Shown here: positions 1 through 11,040 of the stretch, piece by piece
Layout of the letters: each line of letters begins with the position of its first letter
Numbering within the stretch: the first letter of the stretch is position 1
Made by a program: the position numbers and the translations under genes
Notes under the pieces: generated by a model
What the model saw: the letters and a program-made list of their open reading frames with translations, nothing else
What the model was told of the DNA's origin: nothing
The model's database searches: none
Source of the DNA: Cochliopodium minus
Lineage: Eukaryota; Discosea; Himatismenida; Cochliopodiidae
DNA length: 33,664 nucleotides
Reading direction: 5' to 3'
Assembly: GCA_024220525.1 (NCBI GenBank)
Contig: JAMYWO010000016.1
Location: 197,580-231,243, forward strand

Positions 1-190
1 AATAAAAAATAAAAAATAAAAAATAAAAAATAAAAAATAAAAAATAAAAATAAAAAAATAAAAAATAAAAAATAAAATTAAATTAAAAAAAGTTCAAATA
101 AATTAAAATTAAAAAAATATAAAGAAAAATTTTAAAAAAGAAAAAAGAAAAAAAAGAGAAAATAAAAAAAATAAAAAATAAAAAAATTTT
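1..190. repeat. TAAAAA array, tail of a HisRS intron
   Basis: A run of TAAAAA/TAAAAAA units and other A-rich sequence ends at the splice acceptor at 205-206. It is the 3' part of the intron that precedes the HisRS exon beginning DFDIAG. The same kind of array follows the HisRS exon that ends at 3910. Confidence 0.85.
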
Positions 191-206
191 CATCTTTCAT
201 CAAAAG

Positions 207-1892
207 GATTTTGACATAGCAGGAGAATATGGAAAAATGATTCCAGACGCAGAATGCCTCAAAATATTATGCAGTTGTTTAAAAGACTTGGAGGTGGGAA
301 GCTTCAAAGTGAAGGTGAATCACAGAAAACTGTTGGAGGGGATTTTCGAGATCTGTGGGGTCCCCAAGCATTTGTTTTTGGGTGTTTGTGGTGCTATTGA
401 TAAGCTTGACAAAGTTGATTGGTTGATTGTAAAAGGTGAAATGGTTAATGAGAAAGGTTAATATTTACATATTTTTTTATATTTTTTTAATATTTTTTTA
501 ATATTTTTTTAAATTTTATTCATATTTTTAAATTTTATTTATTTTTTTAACTTTTTAAATTACATTTATTTTTAAATTTTTTGCATTTTCTTTCAATTTT
601 CATTTATTTTCATTTTCGTTTTCTTCGTATTTTTTTCTTTGATTATTTTTATTAATTTTTATTTTTTTTTCACTTTTAGTTTTCAATTTTCAACATTTTT
701 ATTTATTTATTTATTCATTTTTTTTTAGGGTTGGAAGAAGAAATTGCTGATAAACTAAAATCATTTGTCGAAATGAAAGGTAAGAAAAAATTTAAGAAAT
801 AATTTAAATTTTATATTTTATTATTTATATTTTATTTATATTTCTATTTTATGTTTTTTTTCTTTATTTATATTTATTTCTTTTTTTAATTTTCCTTTTT
901 AAAATTTTATTTGTTCATTAAGGAAAACCATTGGAACTTTTGAAAAAGATAGAAGAAAGCAAAATGATGGAGGGAAATTTGTTGTGCGAAGAAACTTTGA
1001 AGGAAATGAAACTTTTATTTGAATACTGCTCTTATTTTTCAGTTTTGGATTATTTGGAATTTGATTTTTCCTTATCAAGAGGTAAATAATAAAAAAAAAT
1101 AAAAAAAATAAAAAAAAAAAAAAAATAAACAATAAATAAAATAAATAAAAATAAAAATAGCAAAAATAAAAAATGACCAAAAATTTTTTTTTTATTTAGG
1201 TTTGGATTATTATACTGGAGTGATTTTTGAAGCTGTTTCCACAGATAATGAATTACGTGTTGGAAGTATTGGTGGCGGAGGTTTAAATAAAAAAATTTAT
1301 TGAAAGAAATAAAAATAAAGAAATAAAAATAAATAAAAATAAAGAAATAAAAATAAAAATAAAAATAAAAAATTTTAAAATAGGAAGATATGATAACTTG
1401 ACAGAAATATTTGAGTCGAATAACAAGGTTCCTTGTGTTGGTTTCTCAGTTGGTGTGGAGAGAATTTTCACCATTTTGATGGAAAAGTTTAAATCAGAAA
1501 ACAAAAAAGTTATTCCTTGCTACACTCAAGTTTATGTAGCTTCCATGGATGGTCGTTTAAAAGAAAGAATGCAAATCATAAATGAATTATGGGAAAATGG
1601 AATAAGTGCAGAATTTATGGTAAAAATCATATTATTTTTTTTTTATTTTTTAATTTAATTTTAAATATTTTTTTTATTTTTTTATCAAAAGTTGAAAGAA
1701 AAACCAAAAATTAAAAGACAACTTTCTTATGCAGACGAAAATGAGTTGTTAGCAGCTGTCATCATTGGAGGTGACGAAATCGAAAAGGGAGTTGTTCAAA
1801 TAAAAGATTTGAAGAACAAGGAACAGAAGGAGATTCCAAGAGAAAAAATGATTGAAGAAATCAAAACGATCATCAAAAAATCCGAAAAATAA
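207..1892 (+). CDS. HARS: Histidyl-tRNA synthetase, 3' half (6 exons)
   Basis: This is the C-terminal 325 residues of a class II histidyl-tRNA synthetase, which charges tRNA-His. Exons are 207-456, 729-779, 923-1081, 1200-1280, 1384-1619 and 1692-1892; all junctions keep frame and total 978 nt including TAA. Visible family landmarks are DFDIAG at the start, IPDAECLKI, the histidine-binding GLDYYTGVIFEA followed by GGRYDN, the motif 3 region around CVGFSVGVERIF, and a C-terminal anticodon-binding domain (roughly the last 100 residues). The first exon begins right after an acceptor, so there is no start codon here. The missing N-terminal half lies downstream at 2893-3910 and ends at exactly the codon before this exon begins. 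The gene ends 27 bp from the stop of the convergent Sel1-repeat gene. Confidence 0.95.
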
Positions 1893-1919
1893 TTAAAAAT
1901 ATTTATTTACAAAAATGAA

Positions 1920-2113
1920 TTAATTTTTTTTATTTTTAAAATTTTGACAAATATCGCATTTTTCGATTTCTTCTTCATTCAAATCGATTCCCTGCAAACT
2001 AATACTGAGGAGTCTTATTGAAGCCCAAGTTTTGAATTGTTCATCAGTGGAATGCTCAAATACTCTTTGATAATAAACAATAGCTACATGTAAAAAAATA
2101 AAAATTAAAATTA

Positions 2114-2144
<31 letters not shown>

Positions 2145-2773
2145 TTTATTTTTTTATTTTTTTATTTTTTTTCACCTTTATCAGAATCAACAGAAATTCC
2201 GTGCTTTCCATTGTGAAAAATTTCCCCTAATTGAAGATTAGCTTCATCATGGAAAAGATCAGCAGCTCTTTCTAAAAGCGTAATAGCTTTAAAAAAAAAA
2301 ATAAAAAAAATTATTATTAATGAAAAAATTAAATAATAATTGTACATTTAAAAATTAAACAATAATTTTTTTTTTACCTTTTGGAATGTCTTGTTTAATT
2401 TCACCATCACCTCCTTCAAAGATTTTAGCCAATTTGAACAATGAATTGGTTTCATTGTAAGATGCAGCCTTCTCATAATAAAACACGGCTTTTTTTTTTT
2501 TAAATAAATAATATAAAAATAAAAATAAAAATAAAAATAAAAATAAAAATAAAAATAAAAATAAAAATAAAAATAAAAATAAAAATNAATGGAGAGACCA
2601 ACTATCAAGATCGCAAGCACCATAAACAATTTGGTGCAAATCGAAGCTCCTCCCTTTTTGGAAGTTTTAGTTGATGGAGGAGATGATTTGGATGAAGGAG
2701 ATGATTTGATTGATTCTTTGTTGGGAGTTGTCCTTACTTTTTTCATTTTTTTTTTATTCAAAAATAAATTCAA
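1920..2773 (-). CDS. Membrane-anchored Sel1-repeat protein (crosses the n at 2587)
   Basis: The 3' part is clear: exons 2488-2378, 2286-2176 and 2083-1920 encode Sel1/TPR-like repeats (AVFYYEKAASYNETNSLFKL; AITLLERAADLFHDEANLQL; AIVYYQRVFEHSTDEQFKTW) and stop at TAA 1922-1920. Sel1 repeats are helical scaffolds, often in ER-associated degradation or signalling. The presumed 5' exon (ATG 2773 or 2746, down to 2588) encodes a Ser/Lys-rich cytosolic segment and one hydrophobic helix, LFMVLAILIVGLSI, like a signal anchor. No splice donor is visible before the n at 2587, so sequence is missing there. Whether the anchor exon and the repeats belong to one gene is an inference, because the n may be a false join. 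The tail is convergent with HisRS. Confidence 0.75.
2519..2586. repeat. AAAAAT hexamer array beside the n
   Basis: A near-perfect array of about eleven AAAAAT units lies inside the presumed intron of the Sel1 gene and runs straight into the ambiguous base at 2587. It is a likely assembly breakpoint. Confidence 0.9.
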
Positions 2774-2892
2774 GAAGTATGAATAAAAGGGATAGATCTA
2801 AGAAGGGGATGAATGATTATCTTGACTAATCTCCTTTGATCAACAAATTTTTTTCCATTCTAAAATAATAAAAATAAAAAATTTGATTGGAA

Positions 2893-3910
2893 ATGAAACA
2901 ATTCAAATCAACATTTAAGATATCCAAGATATTAAACAGAAAATTCATTTCTTGTAATATCATAATTTGGATCGTTAATAAATTCAATTTTTTAACCTTT
3001 TACAATTAACTAGATAATAATAAATTTGAATATGCAAGGGTGAAATTGCCCACCATTCAATCAAATTTGATAAATGAAAGATTATATTCAAGCAATACAA
3101 AAAAATTCGAAAAGGAAAGAGAAATCAACACAAATAAAGAAATATTGAAAAATGATGAAAAATATATGAATAAAAATGAATCAATAGAACATAAAGGTTG
3201 GAAAATATAAAAAATTTAATTTAATTTTTTCAGAGAAAACAATTATAATATTGATAAAATAAAAAAAAAAAAATTTAAAGATGAAAACATAAACAACTCA
3301 TTAAGAACACCAAGAGGAACAAAAGATTACAACGAAGTAGAAACGAAAATAAGAGAAGAAATGTTCTCAAAAATAAAAAAGATTTTCAAAATGCACGGAG
3401 CAGTGGGAATAGAAACACCTGTGTTCGAACTAAAGTCTCTGCTGATGGGGAAGTATGGAGAACAACAAAAACTCGTTTTCGATTTGGCAGATCATGAGGG
3501 AGGAGAGTCCTGTTGTTTGCGTTATGATCTCACTGTACCTTTTGCTCGTTATCTTGCCGAAAATAGGATTGTTTCCATCAAGAAATATCAAATTGGTAAA
3601 TACTTTTTTTAATTTTATTTTATTTGTTAATTTTTTTTATTATATATTTATTTTTTGTATTTTAATTTTTATTTTTATTTTTATTTTTTATTTTATTTGT
3701 TAATTTTTTTTTATATTTTATTTTATTTTTTTAATTTTAATATTTGTATTTTATTTTTTTTTTTCTAATATTATTTCAAAATTCCAATATTTTTATTTTT
3801 AAAAAAATCTCCAATGATCATTTTTTTTTTATTTTTTGTTAAAAGGTAGAGTTTATAGGAGAGATACACCAGCTATTAAACATGGGAGAATGAGAGAATT
3901 TTATCAATGT
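2893..3910 (+). CDS. HARS: Histidyl-tRNA synthetase, 5' half, with mitochondrial-type leader (4 exons)
   Basis: Exons are 2893-2953, 3014-3196, 3236-3595 and 3846-3910 (669 nt, 223 codons, ending in phase 0 after REFYQC). The first ~60 residues are basic and poor in acid (MKQFKSTFKISKILNRKF, later INERLYSSNTKK), as expected of a mitochondrial presequence. The catalytic part follows: TPRGTKDY, motif 1 around EEMFSKIKKIF, LRYDLTVPFARYLA, and motif 2 RVYRRDTPAIKHGRMREFYQ. The donor GTAAAT at 3911 opens an intron of TAAAAA units that runs into the n at 4034. Joined to 207-1892 it gives a complete enzyme of 548 residues with no overlap and no missing codon. The acceptor chosen for exon 3 (CAGAG at 3231-3235) is inferred from phase; the nearer AG would give a stop. 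A single dual-targeted HisRS is common in eukaryotes. Confidence 0.93.
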
Positions 3911-3924
3911 GTAAATAAATTCAA

Positions 3925-4110
3925 AATAGAATAAAAATAAAAATAAAAAATAAAAATAAAAATAAAAAATAAAAAATAAAAAATAATGAATAAAAAATAA
4001 AAAATAAAAAATAAAAAATAAAAAATAAAAAATANTTTTAATTATTTTAATTATTTTAATTATTTTAATTATTTTAATTATTTTAATTATTTTAATTATT
4101 TTAATTATTT
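3925..4110. repeat. TAAAAA array, n at 4034, then a TTTTAATTA 9-mer array
   Basis: Left of the n are TAAAAA units (HisRS intron). Right of it are about eight to nine copies of the 9-mer TTTTAATTA (LRR-gene intron, opposite strand). Two unrelated repeats meet at a single ambiguous base, so this is probably a contig joint. Confidence 0.9.
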
Positions 4111-4140
4111 TTAAAATTTTTTTTTTAATTTAAGATTTAC

Positions 4141-7100
4141 CTTTTATTTTAGAAAAGAGATCAATGAAAGCGCCTAACTTTTTCATTGTGTTTTTAATGA
4201 GATTATCAGAAACATCAAGAATCTCCAAATTTTTGAGTTTTTGAAGGCCAATTTCCAAAATATCCGTCAATTTGTTGTTACTCAGATTTATTTGAACCAA
4301 GTTTTCAAAAGTACCTTTAAAAATAAAATTGTTTTTTTTATTTTTATTTATTTTTTTTTATTTTTATTTTTATTTATTTTTTATAATTTTTTTTATTTTA
4401 AATATTTAGTGATTTTTTTTTTTTACTGAAATCGGAAGAAGGAGAAAGGAGACCATAACCAGCCATTGAAGTGAGATGAGTGATGAAAGAACAATCATAT
4501 TGTTTTCCAGGTACAACGTAGTCAGGGTGGAGACATCTTGTTTGAGAAGCTTCTACTGTTTGCAAAATGACAGAAAGGTTAAATCTGTACACTTCTGCAT
4601 CTTTTTCGTTTCTTGAATTAAACTTTACTGTTTCCACTCTTTCAAGCACACTTATTGGTTTTCCATCTTTTTAAAAAATAATCAAATTGAACATTAAAAA
4701 AAAAACCAAAATAAAAGTAAATCTAAACAAAAAAGAAAATATAAATCTATAATAAAAAAATTATATGGATAAAAATGTAAAAATGCCAAAAAAACAAAAT
4801 AAAAATAAATCCAAAAAAAAATAAATATAAATCTAAAATAAAAAAAATTAAATGAATAAAAAAATAAAAAATAAATTAAGAAATAAAAAAATATATTATG
4901 GTGAAAAATAAAAGATGTAATAAGTTTACCCAAATAGGATAAATAAGGATTGGTGAGTAAAAGTTTGTTGAAAACGAGTTTGCGGTATTTGAGATTATCT
5001 TTGGAAAAGTTGGAAGCAGTCTCAGAAGTGAAAAGGGAGATGTTGCGCAAAGAAGTGGAGTGGAGAGAGTTTAAAACAGACTTTACTTTCAACCTAGGAT
5101 TCAAAGACAAATTCAACTCTACCAACTTGAGAAGAGAATCCAAACCAGGAAGATCAGACAAGTTATTATTAGAAAGATCCAAATAAGTTAAAGAAGGCAT
5201 GAAAAGAAGATCAACGTACGAGATTTCTTTACAAGGTAAAATGCAGTATGTAGTTTTTTCAGAGAAAGAAGAATCGTTGAGCTGAGATCTTCCGAAATAC
5301 CCCATCTTTAATAATTCCCAATGTACTACGTGTGGGTTCAGTGCTTCTTTTCCTTTTGAATGAGCTGCTACTGCCAACACTCTTTCTTTTGGTGTCACTC
5401 TCTCCCCGTTCAGTTCGAGTATCCCGCTGCTTCGGTTGTCCCCTCTTAGGTTTCTCGTTGTGAAAATCACAAAGCTTCTCCAGTCTTTTTGTTTCATCAG
5501 CCCGTCGTTTCCATCCAAAAATAATTGTTTCAAGTTTAAGGTCAATCTAAGTTATCATTAATATGATTTTTAGAATTATTAAATTATAAATTTATACATT
5601 TTTATAATTTATAAAATTTTAAATATAAAAGATTAAATAATTAAATAATGAAATAGATTAATAGTTTAAATGAATAAATAGTTGAAAAAGAAATCAAGCA
5701 TACCCAAACTCTCTCAAAGTTTCTTTCTGAGAAATTTTGTTTTTCTTCAAATTGACAACACGGAGTTTCACACACTGAGCCATACCAGAACCCAAAACAA
5801 CGGAAATGTTGTTATTCTCCAAATTCAAAACTTCCAAATTTTCTAAAACAGCAACGTGAATGACATTCAATCCCATATTTGAAAGATTAACCTCCCTCAA
5901 TAGTCCTGGTTCCCATTTTTTCATGGAGAAGATTGGTTCATATTCGCACAATATCCAATCCCATTTTATGTTTGGAATTTGTTGTATTCTGTTTTTTGAT
6001 CCATATTTTTGTATTGCTTGTACTCTCTGTTCGGCTGTTATTTTTATTGTATTTATTATGTGGAGATTGGGGCATATTGCTATTATCTTTTGATTTCAAA
6101 AAGATTATTTAATTAATTTGATATATTTAATTCAATATGAAAATAAAATTTTATCTCTACAAATATATCGATGTATTAAAATATCAAATAATATAAAGAA
6201 ATAGGAGGTATAAATTGAGGATGATATTCAAAAAAAAAAAAATTATAATGTTACAGTTCCCAAAATTTGTTCCATATTTTTGAATCTGTTTAGTGTGATG
6301 TTGATTTCCTCCAATTTTGGTGTTTTTTTGAGCAATTTCAATAATTTGGTTGATCCTGAGATTTTATTTCTACTTAAATCCAAATAAACTAACTTATCAA
6401 ATTTCCAAGTGGATCCAACATCAACCAAAGGGATATTATTTAATATTAATACCTCAAGATTAATCAGTCCTTTTATCTATATTTTTGGAAAAATGATTTT
6501 AAATTTAAGAAATTATTTAAGTGTTGAAATATAACCATTTTATTAAAGTCCTTTGTTCCTTTTTTATCCAAATAATAATCTTTCAAATTGCAATATCTTA
6601 TTGATTCATTTGATTTCTTTCCAATTTGATCATTTGATATTATTTTTTCTGATTCATCAAACTGAAATATAAAAAATGCAAAAATAAAGCTCTAAAATTA
6701 AACAAATAAATTCAAATTTTTAAAAATTATTACAGAATCCGCTTCGAAAGAAGGTAGTGCTCTCGAAAAGATTTTGGGTTTGATTTGCATAAATTCCAAT
6801 GTTTTAATCTTTTCCACAAATTCCTAATTAAAAATTAAAATTGTAAAAAAAGATTATAATGTTTTTTAAATGATAGAACAACCTCATATTTAAAATTAGG
6901 AGGATCAAATCCTTCATTATTTTCCACAAAATCTTTCCAATTATCTTCCAAAGTGATTCTATATGGTTCTATTGAATCATAATGTATTGTTTGTGTTTTT
7001 GTTTGATAATTTGTATTTCTATATTCTGTGAAAGGCAAGCTTTTTGGATTATCCAAAGTGGTAGTTATAGGCAATTCTGTAAAATTTATCTGAAGAAGAG

Positions 7101-7170
7101 TATCTGGAAGAAAGAATAATGGAGGAGATTGAGGAAATTGATTTTGTTGTTCATAATCATTATTTTCCAT
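4141..7170 (-). CDS. Large leucine-rich-repeat protein, 3' end missing (8 exons seen)
   Basis: Exons in transcript order: 7170-6883, 6823-6734, 6661-6536, 6476-6255, 6086-5704, 5546-4930, 4666-4427 and 4314-4141 (2140 nt, about 713 residues). All junctions keep frame. The ATG at 7170 is the first in frame. The N-terminal ~130 residues are Asn/Gln/Pro-rich. LRRs follow in three blocks: LVYLDLSRNKIS, LEVLNLENNNISVV with LRVVNLKKNKIS, and LTYLDLSNNNLSDL with LVELNLSLNPRL; a last repeat (LVQINLSNNKLTDI, LEILDVSDNLI) sits in exon 8. The block around SVLERVETV looks like the capping sequence that often follows an LRR array. A non-LRR insert of ~100 residues (FVIFTTRNLRGDN to HVVHWELLKMG) lies in exon 6. 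The donor at 4140 leads into the 9-mer array and the n, so the rest of the gene is lost. The partner and function are unknown. Confidence 0.88.
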
Positions 7171-7357
7171 GGATTGAGATTATTTTCTAAAATCGAAGAT
7201 ATCCCAAATTTTTTTTTTTTTTTTAATTTGAAAAAATCAGCTTTAAATTTTATTGTTTGAGAAAATTTTAATCTCCTTTGAGATTGATTCTATTACAAAT
7301 TCTTTTAGGATCAACTTGATGTTTATTAGAAATTCAAAATAGGAAAAATTTAAATAA

Positions 7358-10063
7358 TCATTTAAACGATCTTCTGTTAAGAGAAAATCCCAATATCATA
7401 ATCAAAATAGGCTTTGGAATGATGATTCTTTTGGATTTCTTAAAAAGATAAAAGATAGTCATGAAAGTAGAAACAAACTTTTTAACGGGAAGACTAAAAA
7501 AGAAATGTTTTTCTTTGCTCCATTCATAGAAATCATAATTAGAAGCTAGTGAGCAATTTTCTTTGATACTTAATTTTGTAGGTTTCATAATGTTTAAAGA
7601 AATGTTGGGAATGTAACCATCAAAAGGATCTGTAAATTAAAAAAGAAAAAATAAAAGAAAGAAATGCTCATAATAAATTGATTACTGAAATTAGTATCTC
7701 CACAGCCATAATATTCCCCTGTGAATAAATGTAAAAGTCTTCTTAAAAAATTAGGAGAAAAAAAAAGAAGAAAAACCTTTTTTCGTCATGATAATAATGC
7801 TTTGGTAACTTTTAAAAAAAATTAAAATAAAATTGGAAATATCAATCATCTAATTAATATTTTCATTTGTTACCTGCAAAAAACTTTTTCGACTTCAAAC
7901 TCTCCAAATATCATATGAGCACTTATGTCAAAAAAATTTAGAAAAATAATAATTTTTTTTTGGGAAAGAAATACCCATGTAATACCAAATTTGCTTTCCC
8001 TTCAATTCCACACTCTTGGTTTGTAGTGTTTGCCCAACAATATAATTTTCTTTCTTTGCTTATTGCAAAACAAGAATAATAAGTGCCTTTTATTTTTAGT
8101 TAAATCAAATTAAAATCAATAAAATTAAAATTAATAAAACTAAAATAAAAATTAAAATTAATAAAATTAAAATTAATAAAATTAAAATTAATGAGAAAAA
8201 AAAAATTAATGAGAAAAAAAAAATTAATGTAAATTTAGAAAATTAAAATTAAAATTAAAATTAAAATTAATAAATTAATAAATTAAATTTAAAATTAAAA
8301 TTAAAATTAATAAAATTAAAATTAATAAAATTTGATTTGAATTAATAAAATTTGAATTAATAAAATTTGAATTAATAAAATTAAAATTAAAATTAATAAA
8401 TTAAAATTAATAAAATTAAAATTAAAATTAAAATTAAAATTAATAAAATTAAGGAGAAAAAAAAAATTAATAAATAAAAATTTAAATTTAAATTAATGTA
8501 AATTTAGAAAATTAAGAAAATTGATAAAATGCAAATAAAGTTACAAGCTATGTCTTCAATAAATTCTCTAATTGGAATATGCGTAAATTCACCTGTTCTC
8601 TTGAACCCAGCTAGTTGCCCTTATAATGAATCATATTTAATATTTTAAAATATAAAAAATATAAAAAAATAATAAACCTTCTTCATTGGTCCCTGTATGA
8701 TAAACTAACAAAATAATTATTTTAAAAAAGTGTGAATTTTTTGAAAGAAAACCTTTTCCCCTAATTTGAACGAATAAATTTTAAATTTTTTTTAAGAAAA
8801 TTTTTGTTTTTTTTTATTTTTTAAAAAAAAATATAATTACGAATCGGAGAGGTAGAGACAATGTTTCCAACCTGCAGCTACTTTTCTAATTTTGATGTTG
8901 TTAGGAATACTAATCAATGGACCAAAAGTTGTATCATTGTCTTTATTTCCTAACTAATTTCCCAAAAAATAAATAAAAAATAAAAAATAAGAAATATAAA
9001 ATAAAAAAAAATAAAAATTCAAATTGTTTTTTTTGAAAGATATATAACCTCATTACCACCTTCTCCATAAACTTTCCCACTCTTCATTATTTTTTTGTTA
9101 AATAATTAAAATAAAATTCAACAAGAAAATTTACCTCTCCAACATACACAACATAATAATCTACAATTATAAAAAAAAAAAAAAATAGGATTAAAAATGA
9201 AAAAGATATAATGAATTCTCTAAACAAACTAAGTGAAATAATACCACCAGTGCTAATATCGACAATGGGTTCAGGAGCTTCAACAAGAATTCTAACGAAG
9301 GGAAATGATTTATGAACATAAGAAAAAAAGTTTTTTTTAAAAAAAATAAATTAACTTTTGTGATAAATCTCCTTTTTCCTCACTCAAAACATTTAGATCT
9401 TCTATTTAAATTTATTTTCCAAAAAAAAATTCTAAAATTATCAAGAAAAAAGGTAAAAATAAAAACCATTCGCTATTTGGTTTACTCTGTATGCTTTTCC
9501 GTCTTCAGATAACAGAACAAAGAAGGACCAACTCCCTACCATTTTTTTTGGAATAATCCCCTCTAATGCTTTTAATTCCTTTTCTTCTTGAGATGAGACT
9601 CCCTTGTAATAGTACTTGTTTTCAGTGGTCTAGATGACGAATATTATTTTAGATTATTGTTTATTCTTTATGATTTATTTAGATTGTTAAATGTCTTACG
9701 TGAATTACAGTGAATTGATATCCTCCTGAAATTGAAGTGATTTTTCTAAGGGTGAATTAACAATTTGAAATTTGTTTATTTTATGAAATAAGCAAAAAAA
9801 AGACCTATTTTCAGAAAAACTCATGTGGCCTAAAATGAATTGATTAACTCATATTCAAAATAACTTTTCATTGTAATATTTTACCATATGAATTATGTCC
9901 CTTTAGAAAATATAAACTTGAATTTTTAAAAGAATTTTCAATTGAACCTTAAAATTTGAACTTTTATCTTCATTCAAAAAGTATGACCCAGCATTGTGAA
10001 TATAAGAGCTCTAATATTAATAAATAATCAAAAAATAAAATGAACTGAAAAGGAGTGAACCAT
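7358..10063 (-). CDS. RCC1-repeat (beta-propeller) protein, 19 exons
   Basis: Nineteen exons close in frame to 400 residues: 10063-10046, 10010-9948, 9900-9885, 9829-9805, 9745-9700, 9629-9467, 9401-9356, 9291-9245, 9160-9135, 9081-9049, 8953-8841, 8760-8753, 8704-8678, 8619-8545, 8086-7975, 7921-7874, 7808-7777, 7718-7686 and 7629-7358 (TGA). RCC1 blades are recognisable: KITSISGGYQFTVIH, PIVDISTGGDYYVVYVGE then SGKVYGEGGNE, KIRKVAAGWKHCLYLSDS then GKVYHTGTNEEGQLAG, YYSCFAISKERKLYCWAN, and GEYYGCGDTNF. RCC1 folds serve as exchange factors (Ran, ARF) or as ubiquitin and chromatin platforms; nothing here picks one. The C terminus is basic and hydrophobic, without a clear extra domain. Exon 12 is only 8 nt. 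The start is 46 bp from the Nudix start on the other strand. Confidence 0.9.
8087..8544. repeat. AATTAATAAA-type satellite in RCC1 intron 14
   Basis: This 458-bp intron, by far the longest of the gene, is made of degenerate AAAATTAATAA and AATTTGAATTAATA units. The flanking exons join in frame, so the repeat is a true intron and not an assembly break. Confidence 0.8.
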
Positions 10064-10109
10064 TCTTTGCAATTTTTTTTTATTTGAAGATTAATTAAAA
10101 AAAAAAAAA
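10064..10109. promoter_or_regulatory. 46-bp bidirectional promoter between RCC1 and Nudix
   Basis: Only 46 bp separate the two divergent ATGs. The spacer is almost pure A/T with opposing T and A tracts, and it must hold both 5' UTRs and any promoter element. No named motif is recognisable. Confidence 0.6.
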
Positions 10110-10961
10110 ATGATAAAGATTTTAGAAAACAAACCAATTTTCTCGAACAAAATAAGAAATTATTGTATGAAATTAAATGAAAATCAAATCCCAGATTGGA
10201 AAATCAAAAAAATAAGTGTTTATGGTTAGTGAATTGAAATTAAATGATAATTTTTGATAATTTTGAAGAAATTAAGAATTACCCCAAAGTGGTATCTACA
10301 AGAGAAAGAATATACCCTCAATGATAAAGAATTATTATAAAGCCGCTGGAATAATACCCTTTTGCTTCAAGAATAACAAATCATTTGTTTTATTGGGTAA
10401 TCTTTTTTTTTCAAAATCAAAACAAGAATGAATTATTATTTAAAATAGGATCAGAATATAGAGGAAGAGATAATGTATTTAGTGAATTTGGAGGGTAAAA
10501 AATATTTGAGCATTCAATTTATTTCATTTAATTCAAATCCTAAAAGAAAGAGAGAAGAAAGTGATGTATCAATAGAATTGACAGCAATCAGAGAATTTAT
10601 GGAAGAAACAAATGAAATATATAAAGATATATTAAAAGATCAAAATAATTACTTGGATTCAAATCTTTCCAAAGATATCATATGGAATGCTTCGGGAAAA
10701 TATGGATGCTTCCTTTTGAAAGTTCCAAATTTTATTCTCTCAGATCAAAAAAATGAAGAAAAAAATAAATTGATTTGGGTTCCATTGGAGAATTTATTTG
10801 ATAAAACATCCATTGTTGGTTATTCAGATCTTGATTTGTATTTTGATAAAGGAATTCCAGAAAATGACAAACGAATTCATCCACATATCAAAATTTTCAA
10901 TTTTTTCAAAATCACCCTTGGAATAAAAGGGGTAAAAAATTATCTCTTAAATTTTAATTAA
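10110..10961 (+). CDS. Nudix hydrolase
   Basis: Exons 10110-10224, 10277-10396, 10449-10494 and 10547-10961 encode 231 residues in frame. The Nudix box spans the last intron: GGKREESDVSIELTAIREFM followed by EETNEI, giving G-x5-E-x7-R-E-x2-E-E, the metal-binding helix of the family. The usual glycine near the end of the box is Asn here. Upstream are AAGIIPFCF and FVLLGSEYRGRD, the beta strands that lead into the box. Nudix enzymes cleave nucleoside diphosphates linked to another group (NDP-sugars, ADP-ribose, capped RNA, diphosphoinositol). The substrate cannot be read from the sequence. The donor at 10495 was chosen because only this one restores GGKREE. The gene ends 79 bp before the PH-protein start on the same strand. 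Confidence 0.9.
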
Positions 10962-11040
10962 AAGTCCATTTCATCAAATTAACAGTATCTCCCAAATTGA
11001 AATTAATATAAAAAAAATTGTCTTTTTTCATTCAGAATAA

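Noticed and set aside
1-110. Telomere (TAAAAA repeats at the window edge)
   Set aside because: The same arrays occur inside introns across the window, and this one ends at a splice acceptor of HisRS.
9312-9512. Small + strand ORF over the RCC1 gene
   Set aside because: It overlaps two exons and an intron of the RCC1 gene on the other strand and has no recognisable content.
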